Of a stretch of DNA of 9,629 nucleotides, positions 1 through 6,605 are shown in pieces. Position numbers and translations under genes: made by a program. Below the pieces are notes generated by a model. It ran no database searches. It saw only the letters and a program-made list of their open reading frames with translations, and was not told the origin of the DNA. The DNA is from an uncultured Ruminococcus sp. (GTDB lineage: Bacteria > Bacillota > Clostridia > Oscillospirales > Ruminococcaceae), in contig UQYK01000061.1 of NCBI GenBank assembly GCA_900545285.1, positions 1 to 9,629 of the forward strand, given 5' to 3'. Within the stretch, counting starts at the first letter, position 1. Each line of letters begins with the position of its first letter.

Positions 1-74
1 CATGGTTTTGTTAAAAAATATGGCTGTGCACCCTGTATGCAAAAATAACTACGATATGAAAGGAAAATAGAGAA

Positions 75-320
75 ATGAAAGATTCTGGAATTATGCGTCG
101 CGTTGACAGTCTCGGCCGTTTTGTATTGCCGAAAGAACTGCGCCGTCAGCTTCAAATCGAATGTAATGACTATCTGCAGATTTATACAGAAGGAGAAAAA
201 ATCATTATCCAAAAGGCACAGTGCTGCTGCGCACTCTGCTCCCGGACAGATGATCTGATTGACTTCAATGATAAGAAGATCTGTAAGTCCTGTATTGGTC
301 TGATCAAAGACTATCTTTAA
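75..320 (+). CDS. AbrB/MazE/SpoVT-like small regulator with C-terminal Cys pairs
   Basis: An 81-residue protein, probably a DNA-binding transition-state-type regulator. Residues 5-47 match the AbrB/SpoVT swapped-hairpin fold: the RRVDSLGRFVLPKELRR core (a variant of the family's 'R.+D.LGR+.+P.ELR' signature) is followed by a short beta region ending in EKIIIQK. Family members bind DNA as dimers. The tail has cysteines at 50, 51, 52 and 55 and again at 70 and 73, so C52-x2-C55 and C70-x2-C73 could form a small zinc knuckle. This tail replaces the usual AbrB or SpoVT C-terminal domain. The ATG is preceded by a purine-rich stretch containing AAAGGA about 11 bases upstream, a moderate ribosome binding site. 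A hairpin at 331-368 probably ends its transcript. I see no clear promoter in the 74 bases upstream. The DNA-binding fold is well supported; the targets are unknown. Confidence 0.85.
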   Translation: MKDSGIMRRVDSLGRFVLPKELRRQLQIECNDYLQIYTEGEKIIIQKAQCCCALCSRTDDLIDFNDKKICKSCIGLIKDYL

Positions 321-330
321 TAGCTGGCAG

Positions 331-368
331 GCGGTCTCCTGTAATCCCTTCGAAAGGAGTCCGCTTTT
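331..368 (+). terminator. Probable intrinsic terminator of the AbrB-like gene
   Basis: The arms 331-340 (GCGGTCTCCT) and 355-364 (AGGAGTCCGC) pair over 10 positions with one T-T mismatch and a 14-base loop. They are followed by only four T residues. It lies 10 bases after the stop codon of the upstream gene. The short U-tract makes this a moderate call. Confidence 0.5.
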
Positions 369-409
369 CACCAGAACAATTTGACTATGATAGAGGATTG
401 TCTCATGGA

Positions 410-441
410 AATGCTCCGGCGTGAAAACCGGAGCATTCTTT
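410..441 (+). other. Perfect 10-bp hairpin in the gap before tRNA-Arg
   Basis: AATGCTCCGG (410-419) and CCGGAGCATT (428-437) are exact inverted repeats with an 8-base loop, followed by CTTTG. It resembles a terminator with a weak U-tract. The rest of 369-529 holds no gene that I can support. The hairpin may be a second terminator for the AbrB-like transcript or the end of a small RNA; the sequence does not decide. Confidence 0.4.
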
Positions 442-529
442 GCAAAATGGATAAAATGCCGGCTGTATAGATTTGAGCCTGTGATAAATTGTGCAAAATG
501 ACAAAAATTGAAAAACAGCAAAAAAAGGG

Positions 530-558
530 TTGACAGAAGACAGAGGACGTGCTATAAT
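530..558 (+). promoter_or_regulatory. Consensus sigma-A promoter for tRNA-Arg
   Basis: TTGACA at 530-535 and TATAAT at 553-558 are separated by exactly 17 bp, a perfect match to the housekeeping promoter consensus. The mature tRNA begins 32 bases after the -10 box, leaving a short 5' leader. A consensus promoter suits a highly transcribed stable RNA. Confidence 0.92.
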
Positions 559-589
559 ATATAACGTTGTGAGACACAACAGTGAATAC

Positions 590-666
590 GTGCCCATAGC
601 TCAGCTGGATAGAGTGACTGGCTACGAACCAGTAGGTCGGGGGTTCGAATCCCTCTGGGCACGCCA
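590..666 (+). tRNA. tRNA-Arg (anticodon ACG)
   Basis: A 77-nt cloverleaf. The acceptor arms GTGCCCA (590-596) and TGGGCAC pair perfectly. The D arm is GCTC/GAGT, and the anticodon stem ACTGG/CCAGT encloses loop CTACGAA, giving anticodon ACG (read as ICG in bacteria, decoding CGU/CGC/CGA). The T arm carries the canonical TTCGAAT loop. The discriminator base is G and CCA is encoded in the DNA at 664-666. It has its own consensus promoter upstream and a terminator at 698-729, so it is a single-gene unit. Confidence 0.96.
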
Positions 667-697
667 AGTATTTCGAATATGGAGTACGGAAATGATA

Positions 698-729
698 CCT
701 GTGTTACATTTGTAGCATGGGCTTTTTTT
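698..729 (+). terminator. Intrinsic terminator of tRNA-Arg
   Basis: CCTGTGTTAC (698-707) can pair with GTAGCATGGG (712-721) over 10 positions, using several G-U wobbles, around a 4-base ATTT loop. A C and seven T residues follow (723-729). It starts 31 bases after the CCA end. Confidence 0.7.
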
Positions 730-780
730 CTATCTGCTGTACTTTTTTTCAGGGCATTTGCATAAGATGCAGGCAGAAGC

Positions 781-816
781 AAAAAACCGCGAATACGAAA
801 AACGTATCCGCGGTTT
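781..816 (-). terminator. Strong intrinsic terminator of tRNA-Leu
   Basis: Read on the minus strand, a 14-bp stem (arms 803-816 and 784-797) with a single G-U wobble closes a 5-base loop and is followed by a T-run. It begins 7 bases past the CCA end of tRNA-Leu. It converges on the tRNA-Arg terminator, so the two tRNA units are insulated from each other. Confidence 0.85.
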
Positions 817-823
817 CTGAATC

Positions 824-910
824 TGGTGCCGACAGTGGGACTTGAACCCACACGCCATCGCTGGCAACGGATTTTGAGTCCGTCTCGTCTGCCAATTCCA
901 ACATGTCGGC
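824..910 (-). tRNA. tRNA-Leu (anticodon CAA)
   Basis: An 87-nt class II tRNA on the minus strand. The acceptor arms GCCGACA and TGTCGGC pair perfectly. The anticodon stem ACGGA/TCCGT encloses loop CTCAAAA, giving anticodon CAA (decodes UUG). A long variable arm (TGCCAGCGATGGCG) forms its own stem, as expected for leucine tRNA. The T loop is TTCAAGT, the discriminator base is A, and CCA is encoded. A promoter lies just upstream at 924-952 and a terminator just downstream. Confidence 0.96.
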
Positions 911-923
911 GACAACATAATTT

Positions 924-952
924 ATTTTACCATAGTTTTTTAGGATTGTCAA
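924..952 (-). promoter_or_regulatory. Sigma-A promoter for tRNA-Leu
   Basis: On the minus strand TTGACA (947-952) and TAAAAT (924-929) are 17 bp apart. The mature tRNA starts 13 bases after the -10 box. The promoter occupies most of the gap before dnaD, for which I find no clear promoter of its own. Confidence 0.88.
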
Positions 953-987
953 GTCTTTTTTGAAAATTTACAGGAGGAATGGAATTC

Positions 988-1989
988 GTGGACTATACAG
1001 TACATATGGGCGGCTTTGGTCAGATGTTCGGTGTGCCTAATGCCGTTGTAGATCAATATCTCAAGCTGTCTACGCCGTCTCAGCTGAAAGTGCTCCTCTA
1101 TCTGCTGCGGCACAATGGACAGCAGGTGGAGCAAAGCGAAATTTCAGAGGCGCTTTCTGTTTCAGATGAATTGGTGGAGGAGGCGCTGCTGTTCTGGTCG
1201 CAGACGGATTTGTTCGCACCTGGAGAAGCCACGGCAGAGACACAGCGGCAGGCAGAGACAGGCCGTGTTCCCCCGGCGGCTGAACCGAAGGGAACAAAGC
1301 GGCATACAGGTTCTCTTGCAACGCTGTCAAATGCCAAGAGCGGGGAACTAAGCCCTCTGGAAATTGCGGCGGCTCTGGAAAAATCGGAGGACCTGAAAAC
1401 TCTGTTTCAGCTGTCGGAACAGCAGCTGGGACGGCCGCTGCGGCATATTGAGCAAAAGGCGCTGGTCTGGATGCATGATTACAATAATATCGGCAGCGAT
1501 ATTATTCTCACGGTATTATTATATTGTAAATCCATTGACAAGCCCAGCGTTTCCTATGCGGAGTCCATGATTACCAATTGGTGGAATGAAGGCATTCAGA
1601 CATTGCCCCAGGTAAATGCAGCCATTAACGAGGTCGAGCATCGCCGCAGCTTTACCGGGCATATTCAAAAGGCGTTTGAAATGAACCGGAAGCCGACACC
1701 GAAGCAGCAGGAATTCATTGATCTGTGGCAGGATCGGCAGATTCCCATGGAACTGATTACGTATGCCTATGAAAAAACATTGGAGAGTACAGATAAGCTG
1801 GCGTTTCCTTATTTAAATGCGGTGCTGATGCGTTGGATGGATGCCGGATACCGTACCCGGATAGACGTAGATACCAAGGATAAGCCGTCAGCCGGGGACG
1901 GCAGAAAGCAGGGAAATGCAAAGCCGGCAATTCCGGAAAGCGACAATGCACAGGCCTATAAATCGTTCGTATATAATATTGATTCTTAA
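988..1989 (+). CDS. dnaD: DnaD-domain replication initiation/primosome protein
   Basis: A DnaD/DnaB-type protein of 333 residues, which in Bacillota helps remodel origin DNA and recruit the helicase loader. Residues about 10-75 are the N-terminal winged-helix part (TPSQLKVLLYLLRHNG, then a recognition-helix-like region). Residues about 75-125 are a polar, low-complexity linker. Two C-terminal DnaB_2 repeats follow. The first ends with a YxxxMIxxW motif (Y190 to W198) and the second with YxxxVLxxW (Y275 to W283), matching the family's YxxxIxxxW DNA-binding motif. I chose the GTG at 988 because AGGAGG at 972-977 is 10 bases upstream. The in-frame ATG at 979 is only one base from that site and unlikely to be used; it would add three residues. 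The DnaC-like loader gene follows on the same strand, consistent with a joint helicase-loading unit. Confidence 0.88.
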   Translation: MDYTVHMGGFGQMFGVPNAVVDQYLKLSTPSQLKVLLYLLRHNGQQVEQSEISEALSVSDELVEEALLFWSQTDLFAPGEATAETQRQAETGRVPPAAEPKGTKRHTGSLATLSNAKSGELSPLEIAAALEKSEDLKTLFQLSEQQLGRPLRHIEQKALVWMHDYNNIGSDIILTVLLYCKSIDKPSVSYAESMITNWWNEGIQTLPQVNAAINEVEHRRSFTGHIQKAFEMNRKPTPKQQEFIDLWQDRQIPMELITYAYEKTLESTDKLAFPYLNAVLMRWMDAGYRTRIDVDTKDKPSAGDGRKQGNAKPAIPESDNAQAYKSFVYNIDS

Positions 1990-2124
1990 CGTCTGCCGCT
2001 CATCCTTATCGTTGCAGTTTTTCCTTGCGGCCGGTGAAAGGATGGGTATATTATCGTGTCAGCACACTCTGAAATAGGAAGCAGGCGTTTGGAAAAGGCT
2101 CCTGAAAAAAAGAAGGGAAATGAA

Positions 2125-3132
2125 ATGAAGGAAGATCGGTTAGAATATGCACTGCGAACTGTTTCCGCCAGGCGGAATTATGCAGAAACACAAAATCGGG
2201 AACGTGTGGAGGAAGTGGGATCGCGGATTCCGGAGATTGCGGAAATTAACCGTCAGCTGTTCCGTACCGGACGGGATCTGATGCAGATTATTCGCAGCGG
2301 CCAGGATATTTCGCAAAAGATAGAGGATTTGCGGCAGCAGAATATGCAGGCGCAGGAGATGATTCGGCAGCTGCTGGTGCAGCACGGCTATCCCCAGGAT
2401 TATCTGGAAATGCACTATACCTGCGAAAAATGTCAGGACACCGGGTATTACGGCGGCACCTTTTGCACCTGCGTGACAGATTTGGCCGCGAAGCAGGCAG
2501 TAAAAGAACTGAACCAGAGCGTACAGTTTGAATCCTGTAGTTTTTCGAATTTTTCCCTTTCCTATTATCAGGGACAGCATACGGAAACCGGTGGAAATTG
2601 CTATGCCGCTATGGAACGGGTACTGTTTTTTTGCCGGGAATATGCCTCCCATTTTACGCTGTCCTCCCCCAGCATTCTGATGTTCGGCAAAACCGGACTG
2701 GGAAAAACCCATCTGTCCCTTGCCATTGCAAACGAAGTGCTGCAAAAGGGGTTCAGTGTGCTGTATGATTCTGTGATCAACTTTTTGCGGCAGGTGGAAA
2801 AGGAGCACTTCGGTCGGGAGGAAAAGGGGACAGATACGCTGGAAATGCTGCTGTCCTGTGATCTTTTGATTCTGGACGATCTGGGCACGGAGTTTCGGTC
2901 TCAGTTTTATCAGTCCGCAGTGTACAACATCGTAAATACCCGGATGAACCGGAAAAAGCCCACGATTATCAGTACCAATATGGACTATGACGGGATTTCC
3001 TATCAGTATGATGAACGGATTACGTCCCGGATTTTTACAACGTATACTTGTCTGCAATTTGTGGGAACGGATGTACGTGTTCTGAAAAAACAGCAGGAAC
3101 AGCAGCGCGGAAAATCAGATTCTATGAAATAG
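2125..3132 (+). CDS. dnaC: DnaC/DnaI-like AAA+ helicase loader ATPase
   Basis: A 335-residue ATPase of the DnaC/DnaI/IstB group, which loads the replicative helicase at origins and restart sites. Residues 1-95 form a charged helical N-terminal region. C100, C103, C114 and C116 form a zinc-binding-like CxxC-x10-CxC cluster typical of Clostridia loaders. The AAA+ core has Walker A G188-KTGLGKT-195, Walker B ending in D251-D252 (LLILDD), sensor-1 N285 (IISTN) and an SR pair at 301-302 consistent with the arginine finger. The ATG at 2125 follows AGAAGGGA by 7 bases. An in-frame GTG at 2056 would add 23 weakly conserved-looking residues (an AAGGATGG lies about 10 bases before it), so that start is possible but less likely. 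It follows dnaD with no terminator between them, which supports co-transcription. IstB of IS21 elements is the main alternative; the zinc cluster and the neighbouring dnaD argue against it. Confidence 0.9.
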   Translation: MKEDRLEYALRTVSARRNYAETQNRERVEEVGSRIPEIAEINRQLFRTGRDLMQIIRSGQDISQKIEDLRQQNMQAQEMIRQLLVQHGYPQDYLEMHYTCEKCQDTGYYGGTFCTCVTDLAAKQAVKELNQSVQFESCSFSNFSLSYYQGQHTETGGNCYAAMERVLFFCREYASHFTLSSPSILMFGKTGLGKTHLSLAIANEVLQKGFSVLYDSVINFLRQVEKEHFGREEKGTDTLEMLLSCDLLILDDLGTEFRSQFYQSAVYNIVNTRMNRKKPTIISTNMDYDGISYQYDERITSRIFTTYTCLQFVGTDVRVLKKQQEQQRGKSDSMK

Positions 3133-3133
3133 T

Positions 3134-3162
3134 TTGACAAAAAGATGCCAATATGTTATACT
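3134..3162 (+). promoter_or_regulatory. Sigma-A promoter for the zinc-ribbon membrane protein
   Basis: TTGACA at 3134-3139 and TATACT at 3157-3162 are 17 bp apart, starting 2 bases after the stop of the DnaC-like gene. This gives the next gene its own transcript with a leader of roughly 75 bases. No terminator is visible after the DnaC-like gene, so read-through is also possible. Confidence 0.85.
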
Positions 3163-3246
3163 GTTTTCAGAAGAATGAAACATATCATTTTTGCTGCAAT
3201 CAAGAAAAACAACAGCTTTTCCCGTTGATTTAGGAGGATTTTTAGT

Positions 3247-4029
3247 ATGCCATTTTGTCAAACCTGCGGCGAACTTGTTCCCGATGATGTCCACTACTGC
3301 CCGAACTGCGGCACACCTATGGAGCTGCAAGAGGCAGAAAGCGCAGCTGTGCCGGATACAGCGGAAATTCCGGAGGAGACTACGCTGTTAGAAGAAAACG
3401 AGATGCCGGCCTGGAATCAGCCGGATTCCGCGGAAGCACCTTCAGAACCGGAAAATACCGCAAATGAGAATCCGTATGTTAACAATTCGTCTGCCAGTGA
3501 GATACCTTCCTATTCTGCACCCCAGAGCAATCCGTATTCGCCGGAAGCTAACATTCCGAATACGCAGCAGCCTTATGCTGATTATCAGAATGCCTATGGA
3601 CAGAATCCGAACAATGCGCCGTATAATGCACCGAATCCAATGTACGGACAGCCGATGCCGCCTATGCCGGGGCAGCAGATGGGAACGCCTTATCCGATGA
3701 TGCAACCCAAGAAGACTGACGGCAAATCTGTTGCATCTATGATTCTGGGGATTATTTCAATTGTGTTTTCCTGCAGCTATGGATTTGGCCTGATTCCGGG
3801 AATTGTCGGACTGATACTGGCGATTATATCGAGAAAGGAAGAAGCCAAGCGCAATGAAACAAACAACAATGGCACGACCATGGCCGGACTGATCTGTTCG
3901 ATTATCGGCATTGCCATTTCTGTAATTGTGATTGTCCTTGTGGTTCTGCTCGTTATCGGAATCGTTTCCACCACAGATACATATGACTACTATGATTACA
4001 GCTCCGCTGCTTTTCTGTTTTGGAAGTAA
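3247..4029 (+). CDS. Zinc-ribbon protein with DUF4190-like membrane domain
   Basis: A 260-residue three-part protein of unknown function. Residues 1-25 are a zinc ribbon with C4-x2-C7 and C18-x2-C21, like the zinc_ribbon_2 domains found at the head of many Bacillota membrane proteins. Residues about 26-155 are low-complexity, acidic at first, then rich in Pro, Asn, Tyr, Gln and Met with repeated NPY/APY/NPMYG-like units, and probably disordered. Residues about 160-240 resemble DUF4190: a Gly/Ile-rich pair of membrane segments (about 162-198), a short polar loop (RKEEAKRNETNNNG), then a long hydrophobic helix (about 213-240). A tyrosine-rich tail ends the protein. AGGAGG at 3232-3237 lies 9 bases before the ATG. 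It has its own promoter and terminator, so it is monocistronic. The zinc ribbon should face the cytoplasm; a role is not evident. Confidence 0.82.
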   Translation: MPFCQTCGELVPDDVHYCPNCGTPMELQEAESAAVPDTAEIPEETTLLEENEMPAWNQPDSAEAPSEPENTANENPYVNNSSASEIPSYSAPQSNPYSPEANIPNTQQPYADYQNAYGQNPNNAPYNAPNPMYGQPMPPMPGQQMGTPYPMMQPKKTDGKSVASMILGIISIVFSCSYGFGLIPGIVGLILAIISRKEEAKRNETNNNGTTMAGLICSIIGIAISVIVIVLVVLLVIGIVSTTDTYDYYDYSSAAFLFWK

Positions 4030-4060
4030 GGCTGTGGAATCTTTGATAGCATGAACTTTT

Positions 4061-4098
4061 CAGAGGTGTTTTATATGGAAGCACCTCTGTTATTTTTT
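4061..4098 (+). terminator. Intrinsic terminator of the zinc-ribbon gene
   Basis: CAGAGGTGTTT (4061-4071) pairs with AAGCACCTCTG (4079-4089) over 11 bp with one G-U wobble and a 7-base loop. A T-rich run with six consecutive Ts follows. It starts about 30 bases after the stop codon. Confidence 0.85.
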
Positions 4099-4165
4099 GC
4101 CCTTTTCGTCAGAAAGGCTTTTGTTTTAATGTGCCCATATGGTGAGGAACATTACAGTTTATTTC

Positions 4166-4194
4166 TTGACACTGCCGCTGCAATATGCTACACT
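4166..4194 (+). promoter_or_regulatory. Sigma-A promoter for the GH2 gene
   Basis: TTGACA at 4166-4171 and TACACT at 4189-4194 are 17 bp apart. Transcription should start near 4200, downstream of the ATG at 4197. This rules that ATG out and supports the start at 4242. I see no obvious cre or other operator palindrome around it. Confidence 0.82.
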
Positions 4195-4241
4195 GAATGG
4201 GAAAAAACTCGTTTACAACAAACAGAAAGGATAAGAAAAGT

Positions 4242-6479
4242 ATGATTGCTTGCTATGATCTGACGGGTGTCTGGGATTTTTCCATGGCGCAGATGCGGAA
4301 AAACACGGTGCCGTCAGCATTTACAGATACCATTTCCCTGCCGGGAACTACTTCCCTGGCAAAGAAGGGAAGTCCCAATCCTAACCGGGAAACGGGATTT
4401 TTGACCGATGCCTATGCCTTTGAAGGACAGGCCTGGTTTCGTAAAACCATCTATGTAAATCCGGAGCATATCGGGCTTCCAATGCAGCTGACGCTGGAGC
4501 GGACGCGGATGACTACCCTTTGGATTAACGGGAAAAAGGTTGGCTCCTGTGACAGCCTTTGCACGCCCCATGTCTATGATATTTCTGCATTTGTGACAAA
4601 GCCGCTGACGGAAATTGTGGTTTTGGTGGAGAATACCGGCTATCCGACCAAGGGCGGCCATTTGACCTCGCCGGATACCCAGTCTAACTGGAACGGGATT
4701 ACCGGAGAAATGATGCTGCGTGTATTTTCGGATGTATACGCCGATCATGTGCAGGCTTATCCGGATCCGGATAAGAAGCAGGTTACATTGTCTATGCAGC
4801 TTCATGGCGCAAAGACAGCAGCTTTTACCCTTACAGGTAATGTGCAGTTTGCTGATGAGGTGATTCCCGTGCCTGTGTTCCAGGCACAGCTGGAAGCAGA
4901 TCAAAACGGCCGGGCTTCCGTAACCATTCCGCTGGAAACAGTGTACTATGAATGGAGCGAGTATCAGCCGGCGTTGTATTTCCTTCTTTATCAGATTGAT
5001 GAGCAGGACAATGGTTTTGTCAGCTTCGGCATGCGCAAATTCTGTGCAGACGGCACCCGTTTCACCATAAACGGTAAGCCTACAATGCTGCGCGGCAAGC
5101 ATGACGGCATGATCTTTCCCCGTACCGGCTATGCGCCTACAGATGTCAATGAATGGATCCGGATTTTACAGACGGCCAAGGACTACGGCATCAACCACTA
5201 TCGTTTTCACACCTGCTGCCCGCCGGATGCTGCTTTCACGGCCGCAGATTTGCTGGGCATTTACATGGAGCCGGAACTGCCGTTCTGGGGAGCCATTGCG
5301 GCTCCCGGAGAAGAAGGCTATCAGGAAGCAGAACAGCAGTATCTCATTGCATTGGGAGATCAGATGCTGGATGCATTCGGAAACCATCCGTCTTTTGTGA
5401 TGTTTTCTCTGGGAAATGAACTGTGGGGCAGCCCGGAACGTCTGGGAGAAATTCTGCGGCATTATAAGGCGCGGGACAGCCGCTGTCTGTATACGCAGGG
5501 CTGCAATAACTTTCAGCATTTTCCCCTGGTACTGCCGGAGGATGACTATTTTGTCGGCGTGCGTCTCAGCAAAGAGCGGCTGATTCGCGGCTCCTACGGC
5601 ATGTGCGATGCCCCTCTGGGACATGTGCAGACCGACCGTCCCTCTACCATGCATCAGTATGATACCATTATTTTTCCGGAGCAGAAGGAAGATGCAGACG
5701 GAGAGGCCGCAGAGGAAATTGAGATTCAGTATGGAACCGGTGTGAAAAAGGTTAAGGTCAGCAAATCGGCCGGCGGCCTGATTCCCACAAAGCCGGTAAT
5801 TACTCACGAAATCGGCCAGTATGAAGTCTACCCGAATTTTCGGGAGATTGAAAAGTATACCGGGCCTTTGAAAGCGCGGAATTTTGAGATTTTCCGGGAA
5901 CGGCTGGCGGCAAAAGGCATGCTGTCCCAGGCAGAGGACTTCTTTCAATGCAGCGGCGCGCTGGCGGCGGCCTGCTATAAGGAAGAAATCGAAGCTGCCA
6001 TGCGGTCACAGTATGTTGCAGGATTTCAGCTTCTGGATCTCCAGGATTTTTCCGGACAGGGAACGGCACTGGTAGGCATGCTGGATGCCTTTATGGAGAG
6101 CAAGGGACTGATTACTCCGGAGGAATGGCGGATGTTCTGCTCAGACTGTGTGCTTCTGGCGCAGTTTCCGTCCTATACGCTCATCTCCGGCGAAATGTTC
6201 ACAGCGAAAGTTTCCATGCGGACGGTATTGCCGCAGGATGGCACAGTAGAATGGTTGCCTTCTGGTATGCACCAGCCGGCTGTCTTCTGCGGCAGAGCGT
6301 CCGGAAGTGCGATGGTTTGCGAAGAGCATTTTGTCCTACGCAAAATCAGATGCATTCCGGCCGGAGCAGAAAATGACACCGGAGCAGCTGCAAAAGATTT
6401 TTCTCCCCAAATAAATCAGGTTTCAGATAACCTGCAAAAAGCCGTACAGAATGTAAGCGTTCTGTGCGGCTTTTTGTAA
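4242..6479 (+). CDS. Glycoside hydrolase family 2 protein with a damaged 3' end
   Basis: A cytoplasmic (no signal peptide) GH2 enzyme, the family of beta-galactosidases, beta-glucuronidases and beta-mannosidases, cleaving a beta-linked sugar by a retaining mechanism. Residues about 5-170 are the GH2 sugar-binding jelly roll, about 175-265 an Ig-like sandwich, and about 270-620 the TIM barrel, opening with FTINGKPTMLRG at 274. E393 in SLGNELWG is the expected acid/base and E523 in ITHEIGQYEVYP the expected nucleophile. The conserved LLDLQDFSGQGTALVG block lies near 596-611. The frame is coherent to about W671. Beyond that the ORF has no family resemblance and its last codons are the arms of a terminator hairpin. 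The expected C-terminus is instead in the +1 frame (6250-6414), so the gene has lost an internal block and its frame. I chose the ATG at 4242 (AAAGGA 10 bases upstream) because the earlier ATG at 4197 sits inside the promoter. The catalytic domain is intact; stability and activity are uncertain, and the substrate cannot be told. Confidence 0.85.
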   Translation: MIACYDLTGVWDFSMAQMRKNTVPSAFTDTISLPGTTSLAKKGSPNPNRETGFLTDAYAFEGQAWFRKTIYVNPEHIGLPMQLTLERTRMTTLWINGKKVGSCDSLCTPHVYDISAFVTKPLTEIVVLVENTGYPTKGGHLTSPDTQSNWNGITGEMMLRVFSDVYADHVQAYPDPDKKQVTLSMQLHGAKTAAFTLTGNVQFADEVIPVPVFQAQLEADQNGRASVTIPLETVYYEWSEYQPALYFLLYQIDEQDNGFVSFGMRKFCADGTRFTINGKPTMLRGKHDGMIFPRTGYAPTDVNEWIRILQTAKDYGINHYRFHTCCPPDAAFTAADLLGIYMEPELPFWGAIAAPGEEGYQEAEQQYLIALGDQMLDAFGNHPSFVMFSLGNELWGSPERLGEILRHYKARDSRCLYTQGCNNFQHFPLVLPEDDYFVGVRLSKERLIRGSYGMCDAPLGHVQTDRPSTMHQYDTIIFPEQKEDADGEAAEEIEIQYGTGVKKVKVSKSAGGLIPTKPVITHEIGQYEVYPNFREIEKYTGPLKARNFEIFRERLAAKGMLSQAEDFFQCSGALAAACYKEEIEAAMRSQYVAGFQLLDLQDFSGQGTALVGMLDAFMESKGLITPEEWRMFCSDCVLLAQFPSYTLISGEMFTAKVSMRTVLPQDGTVEWLPSGMHQPAVFCGRASGSAMVCEEHFVLRKIRCIPAGAENDTGAAAKDFSPQINQVSDNLQKAVQNVSVLCGFL
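6250..6414 (+). pseudogene. Out-of-frame native C-terminus of the GH2 gene
   Basis: In the frame one base ahead of the GH2 reading frame, 54 codons run to TAA at 6412-6414. Key pieces are GCLLVCTSRL, RPEVRWFAKSILSYAKSD, and a final MTPEQLQKIF. From memory, GH2 proteins of the HEIGQY type end in just this way: a 'GKLLVC' strand, then '+P..+WL.KSIL.YM.S..F.P' and 'ITPEEL..LF'. The stop lies 21 bases before the terminator at 6436-6475, as expected for the original gene end. Between the last in-frame match (about 6254) and this tail, the middle of the C-terminal region is missing. This is a remnant, not a separate gene. Confidence 0.7.
6436..6475. terminator. Bidirectional intrinsic terminator after GH2
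   Basis: The arms 6436-6451 and 6460-6475 pair over 16 positions with one G-U wobble and an 8-base loop, and have A5 on one side and T5 on the other, so it can work on both strands. On + it closes the GH2 unit. On - it lies just past the DUF2798-like fragment. The annotated GH2 frame reads through it, which is itself a sign of frame loss. Confidence 0.88.
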
Positions 6480-6484
6480 TACGC

Positions 6485-6588
6485 AGCGTTCTCATTTGCC
6501 GGGCAATGTTATATGTGGTCATGCAGTAAACCATGCAGAATACCATGAGCGCAGTGAACACCGGATTTTGCAGTTTTGTTTTTGGCAT
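6485..6588 (-). pseudogene. 5' fragment of a DUF2798-like small membrane protein gene
   Basis: From the ATG at 6588 the first ~30 codons read MPKTKLQNPVFTALMVFCMV and continue into a hydrophobic segment ending YNIA (residues 26-29). This matches, from memory, the very characteristic N-terminus of DUF2798 proteins, small (~75-residue or doubled) integral membrane proteins of unknown function. AGGAGG lies 9 bases before the ATG and a consensus-like promoter is further upstream at 6665-6693. After residue 29-34 the family pattern stops and the frame runs as charged, non-membrane residues through the terminator hairpin at 6436-6475, ending at 6346. The second half of the hairpin-like membrane protein is therefore missing. 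An uninterrupted 80-residue product is formally possible but would not be a normal family member. Confidence 0.65.
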
Positions 6589-6605
6589 ATGAATGAACCT
6601 CCTAA

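Noticed and set aside
552..851. Minus-strand ORFs over the tRNA region (also 368-667 and 730-952)
   Set aside because: They are translations of the tRNA genes and their flanks.
2056..2124. GTG start extending the DnaC-like protein by 23 residues
   Set aside because: The extension is polar and unlike the family; ATG 2125 has a well-spaced AGAAGGGA site. Kept as a possibility in the gene entry.
2140..3057. 305-codon minus-strand ORF opposite the DnaC-like gene
   Set aside because: The plus strand carries complete AAA+ motifs; the minus reading is an antisense shadow.
4197..4241. Upstream ATG giving the GH2 protein 15 more residues
   Set aside because: It lies 3 bases after the -10 box, before the likely transcription start; ATG 4242 has a ribosome binding site and begins the family fold.
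4051..4245. 64-codon plus-strand ORF between the zinc-ribbon gene and the GH2 gene
   Set aside because: It runs across the terminator at 4061-4098 and the promoter at 4166-4194, with no ribosome binding site and no family resemblance.
4314..5102. Long minus-strand ORFs (also 5166-5948) opposite the GH2 gene
   Set aside because: They are antisense to conserved GH2 domains and have no recognisable motifs or start signals.
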